NCBI GenBank assembly: GCA_020746995.1
Contig: JAGPXD010000003.1
Coordinates: 2,976,001 to 3,040,000, forward strand
Direction: 5' to 3'
DNA length: 64,000 nucleotides
From: Plectosphaerella cucumerina
Taxonomy: Eukaryota > Ascomycota > Sordariomycetes > Glomerellales > Plectosphaerellaceae
A program made the translations under genes and the position numbers. The first letter of the stretch is position 1. Every line of letters starts with the position of its first letter. Under the pieces are notes generated by a model. That model was given only the letters and a program-made list of their open reading frames with translations. It was not told the origin of the DNA and searched no databases. Shown here piece after piece: positions 1 through 11,040 of the stretch.

Positions 1-2893
1 GAGAATCAGCTTCATAGCGGACTATTGCTTGCCGCAGCGGAGATGACCAAGGATGGCCACAGAAGCCTACTTCGCCGGGCCAAACGGGCGCCAATGTTCG
101 AGACAAGCAGATCCCTCCATCCCCCGGTCGACGTCCGACGGATTGCAGTGCTGTCGTCAATGTCTCGGGCGCCACTGGCAATATCTCGAAGGATCCGAGG
201 CCATGTAGGTCAGAAGATGGTCGGCCGCCGGCAATTCGCTGTATCGCCAGAACCATGTGGGCGGGCTCCCGAGGCGAAGGGCCCGACTGACTCGTTTCCT
301 TCCCAAGACCAGGGGCAAGAAAGGCCCCCAATGTTACCATGAGATCGTCGAACCGATCCTCTAAGGCTGAATGGGACGGCACCCGCCCGATTCATCTGGC
401 CCAATCGCCACGGCACCGACTGGAGCAGTTCTTCTGCTCACCCTAGGCCTCGAGCCGCCCCGGGTGCCCTGAGCACAGCGCGGTCCCCTCATCTTACCCC
501 AAGGTCCTGAGGTGAGAACCCTGGGCCCTCTCCTTTTTCCGCTGACAGGGGCCGGTGCGGCGCCGGAGTGCGGTCCGGGCTTCGAGGGGGTACCGTAGCC
601 GACACACTTTTCTCCATACAAACTTGGCGATTGCTTCTCCCACACGTGGCTCATCGAGAGACCAGTGCAGTCGTTGTGGACCACGCGAGCTCCTTTCCGC
701 ACCGGGCAGTTGGCTCAACGACTTTGTCTGGCGCAACAGTGAGATCTGCTGAGGAGAGGGGCGCGGCAATAAAGGGGGAGCCACTTGAAGTGCAACGCTC
801 TCGATTCCAGGCCTCCACCGGAAAAGGACTTTGTGACTGTCTCGTGTGGCCCGTCTGACGATCAATCACATCAACCCGTCTTCCGGCTACGAGAATCGTG
901 AACGACGCAGGGCCTGGCCGTGGCTGCGGCCTGGCCATGGTGGCGATCACACCAGACAGAACAAGATGCATGCTACAGACTCGAAGATCTCCGGCGCCCG
1001 ACGTGGACGAACCAACTCCTCGAAGCCAGCAGACAGGACCAAGATGACGCCCAACCTTGCCAGCGCCCAGAGCCCCTGGTGCCACTTCGGCCCATCGGTC
1101 AACGCATTAGGAAACACCCTAGCCTTTAGTAAAAAGCTGACCAAGACCATGCATAATTCACACAGATTTAGAACGCTGTGAATCGACAGAAAACCGCTCC
1201 CAGCTATTGGACTGTCCCGGGGCTCAATTGGCCCGGCCCTGATGCGCCCGCTGAACCCCTGAGCCCTGCCTCCGCCGTCTCGGCTTGCCGTCGGCGTCTC
1301 TGCATGCCTGCCTCGTGGCCATGCAGGCGAGCAGACCATTGACGTCTTCTTGTGTTACCCCCCGCGTCGAAGTTGAGGCAGGCTGCCAGCCAGCAAACCC
1401 TCCGACCCTCAGCGCGGCGACCTCCGGTCCAGTGCCATGACCGGGACACACGCCACCATCAACAGGTCCCCTGGTCTATCACCTAGGCTAACGTCGTTAC
1501 GTGCGTACCGGATTTCGCCTCTGCTGGTCCGGGATGTTTGGGAAAGGTCGGGAGCGTGCTGGATCCTGTAGGGCTGCAGCTGTCTGCAAGTTTGGCAGTC
1601 GATACGCGGATTCGTGACCCGAGGTAGTCCCGTGGGCTTGCTCGGACTTCGAACCGGCACTGGGTGGCTGATGACGTGGATGATGCTTCCGGAAAGGGGC
1701 TTGTGTGGCGGGGGTTGAGCCTCCAACAGGTTGACAGTCGTGTCAAGCAGCCGGCGGTTGAATAAGATGGATCGGAAAGAAAAGGCTAAATGGAGAGTGC
1801 ATCGATCACCGGGAGCATCACCGTTCACATGATGCCCTCTCTGACACTACCCTAACATGAGAGCCAATGAGGGCCAAAGAACGTCTGGTGGCAGCCTTCC
1901 GATGACAGCCCAATCATGCAGAAGACCCAACTTCTGTCAGAGCTCGACGAAGACGACAGAGGTATGACACCAGTGGAAAGAGAGGAGCTAGGCTGGATTG
2001 GCCCGAGATGTGATGGTTTGACCGTGCCCTCCGGCTCTCCCGGTGTCACTCTCACAGGTGGCGATGAGCTCCAGACAATTCATCTTCACCAGCCAGGGCC
2101 ATGCTCGCACTGTAGGTAAGAACCCGAGCTGGGGTTTCCGGCAAGGGCATGCATAGTCAATCCCTCACAATGTTTGCCAGTGAGCAGTGGCTTGCGACTA
2201 GATTTCTACGGAACGTCCAATTTAGAACAGCTTCCAGCGGAGCTCATTAGCTCGCAGCGATATAGGAGCATGCTTTAATAGCATAGAGAGCTGATGAAAG
2301 TTCCAGGGCGTCTAGTTTTTCTCATTCCTTGTTCTCTAGATTTGAAAGCTTGATACATGTGTATAGGTAGGGTTACTGGGTAAGACTCAGTGTCCACCTA
2401 GTACCAGACGGTGTCTCTGCCAGACACAGTCTTGTCTTAGGCTTCTAGAGTCCCAGTATCATGGAATGAACATATGCGCAAACTTGATGATTCCATTTAC
2501 GTGGCAGTCAGCCGTGCATGCGATTGTTCGTACCACATCAGAGCGGACCTCACAAGCTTTCTCACTTGCTCACACTGAGAAGGCAGTGGAAACTGGGACC
2601 AACCACTGGTAACTAGTTCGCCATACTCAGATTGGTAGTGTCCCTAGCTTACAGGCAGATAAGCTTGCGTTGGATGGTTCGTAATCACATTGTGTTGGCT
2701 GACGAAACATATCCAGTCTGATGCCCTAGCCACCGCCGATGGTTCCAACTCAACTCCTGGGTCCTCCACCGCGACGTTTCCGAAAGTTGTACCTAACGTG
2801 CAAGTCATCAGAAACCACGCCCTCAGTCAGCTCAAGGCATTCTAATCTCACCGTGCTTGGAAATGTCGAGACGTCGAACATCAGAGTCCAAAT
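1..2893. other. gene-free stretch
   Basis: I see no convincing gene here. The open frames are short, overlap on both strands, mostly lack an ATG in good context and show no recognisable domain. Base composition turns more AT-rich from about 2150 to 2880. No tRNA, terminal repeats or transposase remnant was seen by eye. Confidence 0.5.
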
Positions 2894-3100
2894 CTAGCAG
2901 TTCCAGCTAGAGGCGCCGCAACCTCCAGCAGGAGTGCAGAACCAGCAAGTGCGCTTGCCGTTTCTGCAGTCACCGCACTGGCGCTTGGAGAGGTTGGAGT
3001 CGTTGTCCTCGCGAGCAACGATGGCCTCAGGCTCGGCGTTGGCGGGGAGAGCGACGGCCATGGCGGCGAGGGTGGAGATGATGATGAAAACGGGCTTCAT
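2894..3100 (-). CDS. small secreted cysteine-rich prepro-peptide
   Basis: Intronless 68-residue protein. Residues 1 to about 18-22 form a signal peptide (positively charged start, hydrophobic core, small residues before the cut). Residues 23-40 form an acidic propeptide ending in a dibasic Lys-Arg at 39-40, a classic Kex2 site. The predicted mature product is 28 residues with an N-terminal Gln and six cysteines spaced C-x2-C-x6-C-x2-C-x5-C-x6-C, with the last Cys at the C terminus. The ATG at 3100 was chosen because the signal peptide starts exactly there and a TATA box lies about 100 bp upstream; the longer open frame has no signal-like start. Secretion is a prediction. Role is unknown: a candidate effector, antimicrobial or signalling peptide. 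I do not recognise a named family. It stands alone, with no neighbour within 2 kb. Confidence 0.75.
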   Translation of the reverse strand: MKPVFIIISTLAAMAVALPANAEPEAIVAREDNDSNLSKRQCGDCRNGKRTCWFCTPAGGCGASSWNC

Positions 3101-3197
3101 GGTTGCGGTTTGGAGGTTTGATAGGACGAGTAAGACTGAGAATGTGATGGCTGTGGATGAGGAGAGACAATGGGACTGGGAGGGAGGACTCGCCTGC

Positions 3198-3205
3198 CTT
3201 TTATA
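3198..3205 (-). promoter_or_regulatory. TATA box of the cysteine-rich peptide gene
   Basis: TATAAAAG on the minus strand, about 100 bp upstream of the ATG at 3100. It supports this ATG as the start and suggests a regulated, inducible gene. Confidence 0.55.
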
Positions 3206-5120
3206 GACAACTGACTGGGCATTGATGGTCGATGGATGTCCCTCTGGGACGTATTCCGGACATGATCTTCGCCTCCCCTCTTTCCAGATCATCAAGTTGA
3301 CCGGGTCGCGTTGGTCAGTTGACGATAGGTTGCCATGTCAAACGCACCTAGCCCAGTATCGATGCACAGTCTTTATCCAAGCGAATGCCCATCGGATCCT
3401 TCGGAGCTATGCGTTTTATGCGCGCTTCTCAAAGAGTCTCATTGGAACGTGGCCTGCAGGCTTCAGCTCAAGTACCAGGCGGCATGAGAAGACGATGTAT
3501 GGCTACTTGGTCTTCACCTGTCGACATCGTCCTCCTCTACCCGATCGGGTGAGTACAATGCTGATTGCGGAAGGTCAAATTCCGCTGTCAGATTGATATG
3601 CCACCCTTGAAGTGAGTTCATTTCAACAAGGGAACGCTCAGCCCACCTACAGCAGCATCTCCACCCCATCCGAAAAGACTGTTTCTCCTGAACCCTTTAT
3701 CACGCAAAAGTCATGAAAGGTAAGGATGGGAATACCATGTTCTCGTACAACCCAGGTTTTCTCCTCCTATTCCATCCCCCCCGCAAAACTCTTAGAGGAT
3801 AACCGTCCACGTCACCAGCATATAGCAGCCTCGGCGGTGCTCCTGACCCCTCGCCTTCGACACGATTTACAACATGATGTTGCAATACTCATGCGTCAAG
3901 TAATTAATCTTGATGCAGCTTGAAAACATCGCACCTAGTCTCTAGATCAACCCTGTAAGATGATTTGCCGTACAAGTGGACGTCAGGGTCTGCAGGAAGC
4001 CTAAAACGGCAGAAGCCGCATCGACAGTTGCCTGAAGGATCAAGGAACATCGCCATCAAGTTTCGAGACCGAACGAGCCTATCAAGGGGCTTTGAAACGC
4101 GGGATCGCCCGCTCATCCGACAATTCCGTTGGGGAACCCCTGGCATTCCGGGTTCCCCGAGCTTGATGTCGTCCAGTATTGTGCCTCCGCGAGTTTGGCT
4201 GCCAGGAGCAGGTTTTGCAATGGTTGTCCGCGGTGGTCTCTTGAATTTATCCCACAAATGCATCGAAGGATTCAGGCTGATTTGAATGGATCAATCGGGT
4301 CATCTTTTGGGTAGATTTTCGGAGGAATTTGTAGCAGGTGCCTGAGCACAGTCGAGCTCGCTGTGCTGGTCGCCGCCACAATCTGTACAACGAGCGACGC
4401 AACTCGGAAAATGTCGGTAGGCAAGGAACAGACTGGGCACGTTGAAAGCCTCTTTGTCGGCTAATTCTACTTCTTCGGGTGCAGGTGACTGGTCTGCGTC
4501 CTCGAATCAATTGAAGTCCTCAGGATGGATCAGTGTGGTCTCATAACTGCGGAACTCTTGTTTCGATTTGAGAGGTTGTAATCGCGCATGTCATGGTTCA
4601 GATCTTGTGGCAGGCAATTTTTGACGCTCGCTGCTAAGTCCTGATCAAATAGTACAGTGGCTTCCCTGTTGAACCCGGCCTGTTCTGATCCCACGACATG
4701 AGCCTCCTTGAATACTCGTTCTCTTGAGGCACCCGTACAGACAGTCAGCCCTGAGTGGCTATTGGCGAGAAACCTACGTTCTTTTATAGACACAGAAGAG
4801 ATCTGATTTTTGATTCTGACCAGTGTGTGTTGGGTGGATGTCCACGTGGCACAGTTGTAACAAGCCTCAGATTGCCATCAAACATCCATGTAATGGCATG
4901 GCTTTCACGCGACGATGGCGCCGGCCAGGCTGCAAACTTTGCACTTAAGCTTATATTGCATTCCATCCAACATCTTCCCATGCAACCTCTGATTTCTCGA
5001 TCTTTCAGCTTCAGAGACCCATTCATTCGGAAAGATTTTGAAGTCCCCCCCGCTTTCACCAAGTTATCAAGGACACAATCTGCTCGGTACTCAGGCACAT
5101 CACTCTCCCGATTACTCACG
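3206..5120. other. gene-free stretch
   Basis: No gene recognised. Several open frames of 60-124 codons are present on both strands, but none has a domain, a signal peptide or plausible splice partners. The part next to 5121 may be the old promoter of the F-box-type relic. Confidence 0.45.
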
Positions 5121-6568
5121 ATGGACTCAACATCTGCTCATCGCAGCGAAATCGACAAAATTTACCACGGTCTCGACTCCTCTGGAGAATTTTCGCTCGA
5201 AAACTACACCATCAAGTCCATGGCCGACCCTGCTCCGTCGAGCCGTGAACCAAATCACCGCCTACATTCAGCAATGATCGAATCAACGAAGGCAGCAAAG
5301 GGAACTCAATTGATTGATCTGCCTCACGATATTTTGTTCGAGTTCATCAAGCTCCTGTCCACCATTGACATCTTGGTCCTATCACAGGCTTGTAGGACCT
5401 TTTGACATGTCATCCTCACAGTCAGCCATCCGAGCATAGCCCACATTGCAAAAGCCTGGTCGGCAGGAACATCGCCTAAAAACTTGATGTGCCGCAATGA
5501 GATCCGCGACTTCTTCCTCTCCAGGGTCATGCGAGACAATATGGGCAGTATCATGTGCCCGACCTGCAGCAAGATTCATTCGGTGGACTTGACCGACATA
5601 CCCTCAAAGCGGCGTAAGCAGGAGTGGGATTTCAGAGATACCGACTGTGTTCTCTTCCACGGTTTTTTTCCAGCGTGGAGGAGAGTTCGCATACACCCAC
5701 GTCCACTTCCTGCTCAAGTACTTTCGACATTGGAACACCATCGGCGCCGCTCGACAACGGTATGCGCGGGAAATCCTGGCAACATACTCCCGTGTAACCG
5801 GGAAAGTTGCGTGTACAGTTTATCCAAAGGTCCTCATCCGACGCTGCCTGGCTGAGGATTGGTACGAACTGCGTGTGCTCACGAAGACCGTCCGCGTTGT
5901 CAAGAAACGGCGAATCGCTCAAGGATCGCCACGAGAACGAGAACATTTGCCCGATCGGCCTTTCGCCATGCAGTCATGACAGACTGGTAGTGCGGGATGA
6001 CAAGAACACTTCAGACCTTAAGTACTCGGGCGTTGCCGCCATGACCACCCACATCCGGGACCCGGAATCAAAAGGCGTCGAGTATTTCGGGGCCTGCGAC
6101 TTATGCTCGACCGACTTTTCGTGTAAGAAAGACGAGGACGGAAATTTCACGCTCACCACATGGCAAGACCTTGGCGGGGACCACTGGCTTCCGGAAAGGC
6201 TGGAGGCGTACAAGCGGCCATTTGTCCGCTGGGCCCAACCGAGACTCAACGACGATAGATTCTGGGAGGCAAAGCCCCAGCCTGTTTGGTCTTTCAAGAG
6301 ACCTGGCAGCGTCATCGAGGCCTACGAAGAAACTGAGGGGTTCGCGCCATGGTACGAAACGGAGATGAAGCCGCGGGACTCTGAGACCCTGCGCGATCTG
6401 ATGTTCCTACCACCAGCGGAAATAGCCGTCCACGACTGGCTTCGGCGAAGCTGCGAAGGCGTGTTATTTGATGGTAGTCCCCACAAACCAGCGCCAAGTA
6501 CTCAGCAAAGATATAGCAAGCATTGTCAACATTGCCAATATTGCCGCAAATCTTGGGGAGTGCGGTAA
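5121..6568 (+). pseudogene. F-box-type protein gene, decayed
   Basis: The frame starting at ATG 5121 carries an F-box-like motif about 70 codons in (DLPHDILFEFIKLLS, then ILVLSQACRTF). It is cut by an in-frame TGA at 5403-5405 and then continues in the same frame through a CPTC-type motif to about 5660. There the coding sense moves to a second frame after a T7 run (5663-5669). It moves to a third frame between about 5905 and 5975 and continues to the stop at 6568 (for example EYFGACDLCSTDFSC). The layout, an N-terminal F-box, a CxxC-type motif and a long Trp-rich C-terminal part, is that of fungal F-box adaptor proteins that would recruit substrates to SCF ubiquitin ligases. One stop and two frame changes make an inactive gene likely. 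The shift at a homopolymer could be a sequencing error, but the TGA could not be explained that way. The TGA would be an arginine codon with a single C-to-T change. Confidence 0.65.
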
Positions 6569-9382
6569 GGAAAAGGGCCGATTAATGGGAGTCATCTGGG
6601 GGAGGTTTCAGGTAATAGCGACAGGCTTGAAATGAAGTCAAGAAGAATTGAGTTGTATTCGTGTATGGAGCAACGAAATAAGATGCTAGGAGAGTCCGAA
6701 ATGCAGTTTCTAATGCAACAGCATGGTGAAGAGAAGTTTTGCATCTTGTCACACCGGGGCGAGGGGAGCAGACTTGTAGTCTTTGGCCGGTCAACTGAAG
6801 GACAAGGCCATGTTCCCCATCGGCCCGTCCGAAAAGAAGCTTGTTCAGTGGACCGGACGATCCGGAGGCTTCCCCTAAAGCTAACCGGTGACTACCGGAC
6901 GTCAAGCCCTGGGCCCTGTCACCCCCTGGACGCAGATCGCTTCTGCATGCGAGCCCCAAGTTCCAACTGACTGTGGTGAATTCTCCTCACCACTTCACCT
7001 CGAAGCTTGTCCCTTTTAATCGCCAACACCCATCTCGATCGACGTCAAGGATACAAGGGTCACCGAGGCCCAAACGACAGGTCCCCTCCACTCACACGTC
7101 GACGCGATGACCGCCTCGACCTGGCGTCAGCTGAAGCAAACTCCGCGAGCTAATGTGCCAGCAGGGGACGTCAGCACGTCGCTAGAGGGCGCCTAACCCC
7201 GATGCGACGCCGGGGGTGCCTCGTGGCAAGGCGCCATCCCAGCGGACAGGCCTCCATGTGAAGGAACTTTGGTGGCCCCGACTCCCAACGGGGAAAGCGA
7301 CTCGCCTGTTTTCATCCCCGCAGTCGCTATTGCTCAGCTGAGTCTCAATAAGCGAGTCGTCGCCTCCGGCTCAGGCGATTCCCCGGAGCCTGGGGAGCGA
7401 CCATGGCGTTCAATCATTGCGAGCGCAATGTTGGGCAAAACATGGAACCGAGGGCGTTTGCCCTGTTCGCGTCGAACCAGCTGGTTGGTGCAGGGCTAAG
7501 CATTGCCACCACGGTGCCCAGAGATCGCCCAGAACGTCGTTCTTTGTCGTTCATCCTGTCTCTGCACACACCCGACATGTCAAGGTCAGACAAGCAGCTG
7601 GTTCGGTCTCACATTCCGCATGGCAACAAGACTCGTCGACGGGAGTCCCCGGCCCTTCCCACGTGTCCACCAGGGGCCGCTCTCCCTCCCTCCCGCTCGT
7701 CCTCACCTCAGCCCCAAACAGCGATCCCATCCAGAACAAGCCCTCCTGGGGAGTTTGGTGGTGGCGGTCCCAAATGCGTCCTAGTCCCGCGCGGGCCCGC
7801 GAGACATGAGTCGCTGCTGGTACGAGGCGTCGAAGATGGCGTACGCCTCTTCGAGCTGTCTCGTCCGTTATCCCCGACGATGGCTACGACTGGCGGGGGA
7901 TGAGGATTGTGGTCTTGGCGGGATTCGCCTCTGGCTTCTTGTGGTTTGTAATGTTGTTTCCAGTCGACACTATCTGTTAGAAGATAGGATGCATCACAAT
8001 GGGATCCAGGAATGCCGTGGCTCGTCTCTCGCCTTGATCGACATGTCCATCCAAGTGCCGCACCAGGGCTCGTTACCCTGTCCGGCTCTTGCTAGCCGCT
8101 GTATCTACAGGTACGCTATTTCGAACCCTTGAAGACCCATCATCATGTTTATGATCCCCATCCTTGCTCCCTTAGCTGCCTGACCAGGGCCTGGAAGCCG
8201 GCCGAGCCAGGCCTAGAGCCGCCCGACCTGTCACCATCGAAACAACACCATTGCCCCATTTCTCAGTCCAGCTGTGCGCCCAGCCTGCTTTCACCGCCAG
8301 TGCTGTCCCAAAGGGGCCATGGCTGATGTCTTACCCGCCCACTCACGATCTTCTCCGCCCCCATCCACCCATGCTCCCCTACCTCCGAGGGTGAGCGACC
8401 ATCATCTTCTCGGCTTCTCATTCGCGATCCAAGAAGATGAGGGTCCTGTCAGCTGTCATGGAACCCTTGTCTGGGCCTGCCCGGCGCCCCTGCCCTACGG
8501 ACGCATGTCGCGACCCGTCGCAGCGGAAGCCCGACTGCCTGACTGCCCGGTGTTTTGGCCCATCGTCGTCCAGGGGCATAGCGCACGCGCTTGGCTCGGA
8601 CAACCCGGCCGGCAACAGGGAGTGATGCCCTTCGTTGGTGCCGGTAAGGCCACGGTCCGCCCAGCTGGAACTTGAAGCTTGAACGAAGATAGCAACTTGG
8701 GGCGAGGAGAGGGAGCCAGCCAGGGGCAGGGGGTCTGGAGAATCTCCGCTCTTCGCCGCCATCCCACGCGACGCTTCGACTCGGTGGATGAGTTGGGATA
8801 ACGGGCGTCGCGGTATAAAGCTCCCCTTGGGGCCCTCAGGGCGCCCTTGGTCGCGAAAATGGACGAGCTGGTCGACGATCATATCAGAGTGGTGTGCTGG
8901 GCAACAACGCCTTCTTCAATCAACGTCACCGCTGACCCTCCCTCTTTGACGACGACCCCCCTTCTCACTGGCCAGCCACCCTCTCGGTTGTCCTTCATCC
9001 CGCTGATCCAAGCTCAGTCTGTCTTGCTTGCGCTGCCTCATTGTCCGCGGTTTGGAGATCTGCCGCGCTGTCCGGGCATCATACCCTCGCCTCTCACCGT
9101 CTTTTATATCGCCGCTGTCCTCCTTCGGCTCCCTACTAGTTCCGCTCGACAATATCAAACAACTTCATCAGCCAAATCTTCTTCCCTGGAAAGGTCAAAG
9201 GTTCTTTCGCTTGGCTCGGTGTCCCTTGCATCCAACCCACCATCATTGCACCCACCGACACCCATCACCCGCGTGATCCGTCACTCTGTCAGCACACCTC
9301 GCCGGCAACTCCGCTTCCGCTCCTCCACATCCATTCCCAGGGTAGCTGTCGAGAGCCTCCCTTCGCCTCTCGTCACTCGGCC
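6569..9382. other. gene-free stretch; possible long leader of the next gene
   Basis: No protein gene supported. From about 8900 the plus strand becomes pyrimidine-rich, as in long fungal 5' leaders. A TATA-like TATAAAG lies at 8814-8820, 563 bp before the ATG at 9383. An open frame from ATG 8859 to 9386 overlaps the next start but has no domain and a leader-like, Ser/Pro/Leu-rich composition; at most it could act as an upstream open frame. Confidence 0.4.
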
Positions 9383-10732
9383 ATGAAAACACTTCTCCAG
9401 CCCTTCTTCGGGCGAGTTTCCCCAAAGACGAAGTCAGCGAAGAAAATGCCTGTGAAGCGACACAACGACGGAACCCCGGTCGATGATCGCATCCGTCCCG
9501 ACAAGGCGGTACCGACACCGCCTGCTACGGAGGTGCGTCTCAGCGGCACAGCACCTCGAACCCCAGCGTTGGAGCTGCCACACTCACCCTGCGGGCCCCC
9601 TGTCCAAGTCCCTGTCCCTGCCGCCATCACCCTCCCTGCCAATGCAACCTCGCCGCGGCCAGATGACCTCCCTTTGCCGGGTGAACACAGTGACAACAGG
9701 GCGGCCGCGGCATCTGGCGGCAACAGTTCGAAGGATCTGACAGGAACCGCCCCGCCACGCTCATCCTCGGAATCGACGCCGTCACGGGTCCGGCGTGCAG
9801 CCAGTCAGCTCCCTACGGTCGTTGACGAGGGTTACGAGGAGGGGCCGCCGCCGCCTGCTCCCTCGTGTTCGGAGCGTCGAGTCGCACCGCCATCGGAGAA
9901 TAAAGCCGGACAAAACATGGAGGATCCCGCCGTCCCCAGGAGGACGAGTCGACTCTCGTGGTTCCGCTCTACGGCTTCGACTACGCCGACGACAGATACG
10001 ATGCCAAGCGCTGCAGCACTCCGACACAAGCCGAGCTTCCGCGATCGCTTCTGGTCGACATCGTCGTCGAATGACTTTGGCGATTCTTCGAGGAGCGCCA
10101 GCAGCCAACCGACAGCTGCAGCAACAGCAGCAGCAGCACCTCCGTCTAAGCGAGCTCCCTATGTCCCCCGCCACGCCGCGTCCGACTTTGCCCGCACCAC
10201 CAACTTGAACACACGGCCACTCAACCACCGCCAGTCTTCATCCTGGGACGGCGGCAACAACTACACACTCCGCCCGCCGCCGCCACCGATAGACGAGGAA
10301 AATCCCTTCACTGGTTCGAACGATGCAACTACGCTGCACGACGACCTCCCAGCGCCACAGCGCCTCTCGTCCCCGCCATCGCCGGGCCGCGACTCCATCA
10401 CAGAAGCCGATGAGCGCTCCTCCGCCGACTACGAGCAGTTCCTAGCCAACGCCGCCGCCGAAGAGCGCGCACAGCGTGTTCAGGCCGCGCGACGAAGCTG
10501 GCGCAATGGCGGCGAGGGCTCGCGCCACGACAGCGCCTACTACTCTGCCACAGGCTGGAGGGGCGGCAGCGCTCGCACAAGTGAGGACGGCAGCGGCGGA
10601 TCTTTGAGTCGGCAGAATCCGCGTGCGTCCCCCGAGGCCGTGATGGAGGCGAAGAGGCAGAGCCGCGCGGCACAGATGATTGTGGATTACATCAAGCCGC
10701 CACGGGAGGAGATGCGCAGCAGGTTGGCGTAA
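9383..10732 (+). CDS. disordered Ser/Pro-rich protein of unknown function
   Basis: Single exon, 449 residues. Most of the chain is low-complexity: Pro/Ser/Thr-rich blocks, basic clusters and a short Ala-rich run fed by CAG/GCA repeats near 10118. The most protein-like part is the last 120 residues, with a predicted helix around DYEQFLANAAAEERAQR and a C-terminal helix rich in Arg and Lys ending at residue 449. There is no signal peptide or membrane segment. The ATG at 9383 opens a basic, hydrophobic first 12 residues; a second ATG lies 21 codons in. Many S-P and T-P sites suggest phosphorylation, but this is inference. I do not recognise the family. A genomic A28 tract lies about 200 bp after the stop. 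Confidence 0.65.
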   Translation: MKTLLQPFFGRVSPKTKSAKKMPVKRHNDGTPVDDRIRPDKAVPTPPATEVRLSGTAPRTPALELPHSPCGPPVQVPVPAAITLPANATSPRPDDLPLPGEHSDNRAAAASGGNSSKDLTGTAPPRSSSESTPSRVRRAASQLPTVVDEGYEEGPPPPAPSCSERRVAPPSENKAGQNMEDPAVPRRTSRLSWFRSTASTTPTTDTMPSAAALRHKPSFRDRFWSTSSSNDFGDSSRSASSQPTAAATAAAAPPSKRAPYVPRHAASDFARTTNLNTRPLNHRQSSSWDGGNNYTLRPPPPPIDEENPFTGSNDATTLHDDLPAPQRLSSPPSPGRDSITEADERSSADYEQFLANAAAEERAQRVQAARRSWRNGGEGSRHDSAYYSATGWRGGSARTSEDGSGGSLSRQNPRASPEAVMEAKRQSRAAQMIVDYIKPPREEMRSRLA

Positions 10733-11040
10733 TGTGCTGCTGGGTATGGAATATCACGGTTTACATGGCGCAACATGGCAGGGAAGGATAGATTGGGAGT
10801 ATACCCTCAAGGTTCATAAGTTTGGGCGCCGGCAAAGGCAGGCCATTCGGACGCAAGAGCGCATCTGCAGCGCATCTCATTACTACCAGACTCGCCGCTA
10901 CTCATACAAGATATGATGGACAGGCAGGCATTTCCAAAAAAAAAAAAAAAAAAAAAAAAAAAACCAGGAAAATCTTCACTATTCAACTATCTCTTCCAAT
11001 CGTGATTCTGTGACGCATATAGCGCGTGTCTCGGTACGTC
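10733..11040. other. short spacer between convergent genes
   Basis: Shared 3' region of the disordered-protein gene (plus) and the GMC oxidoreductase gene (minus). Apart from the A28 tract nothing was seen; no AATAAA is present. Confidence 0.5.
10936..10963 (+). repeat. A28 homopolymer tract
   Basis: Twenty-eight consecutive A bases, by far the longest homopolymer noticed in the window. It lies 204 bp after the stop of the intronless gene at 9383-10732, on the same strand. Confidence 0.95.

Noticed and set aside
5614..5673. GTAAGC...TTTTTTTCCAG as a real intron in the F-box-type relic
   Set aside because: It has good splice marks and is 60 nt long, but removal keeps the frame that runs into non-protein-like sequence, whereas the coding sense after it is in another frame. 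It would not repair the gene, and the in-frame TGA at 5403 remains.
8859..9386. Open frame before the disordered-protein gene as a separate gene
   Set aside because: Leader-like Ser/Pro/Leu-rich composition, no domain, and it overlaps the next start.
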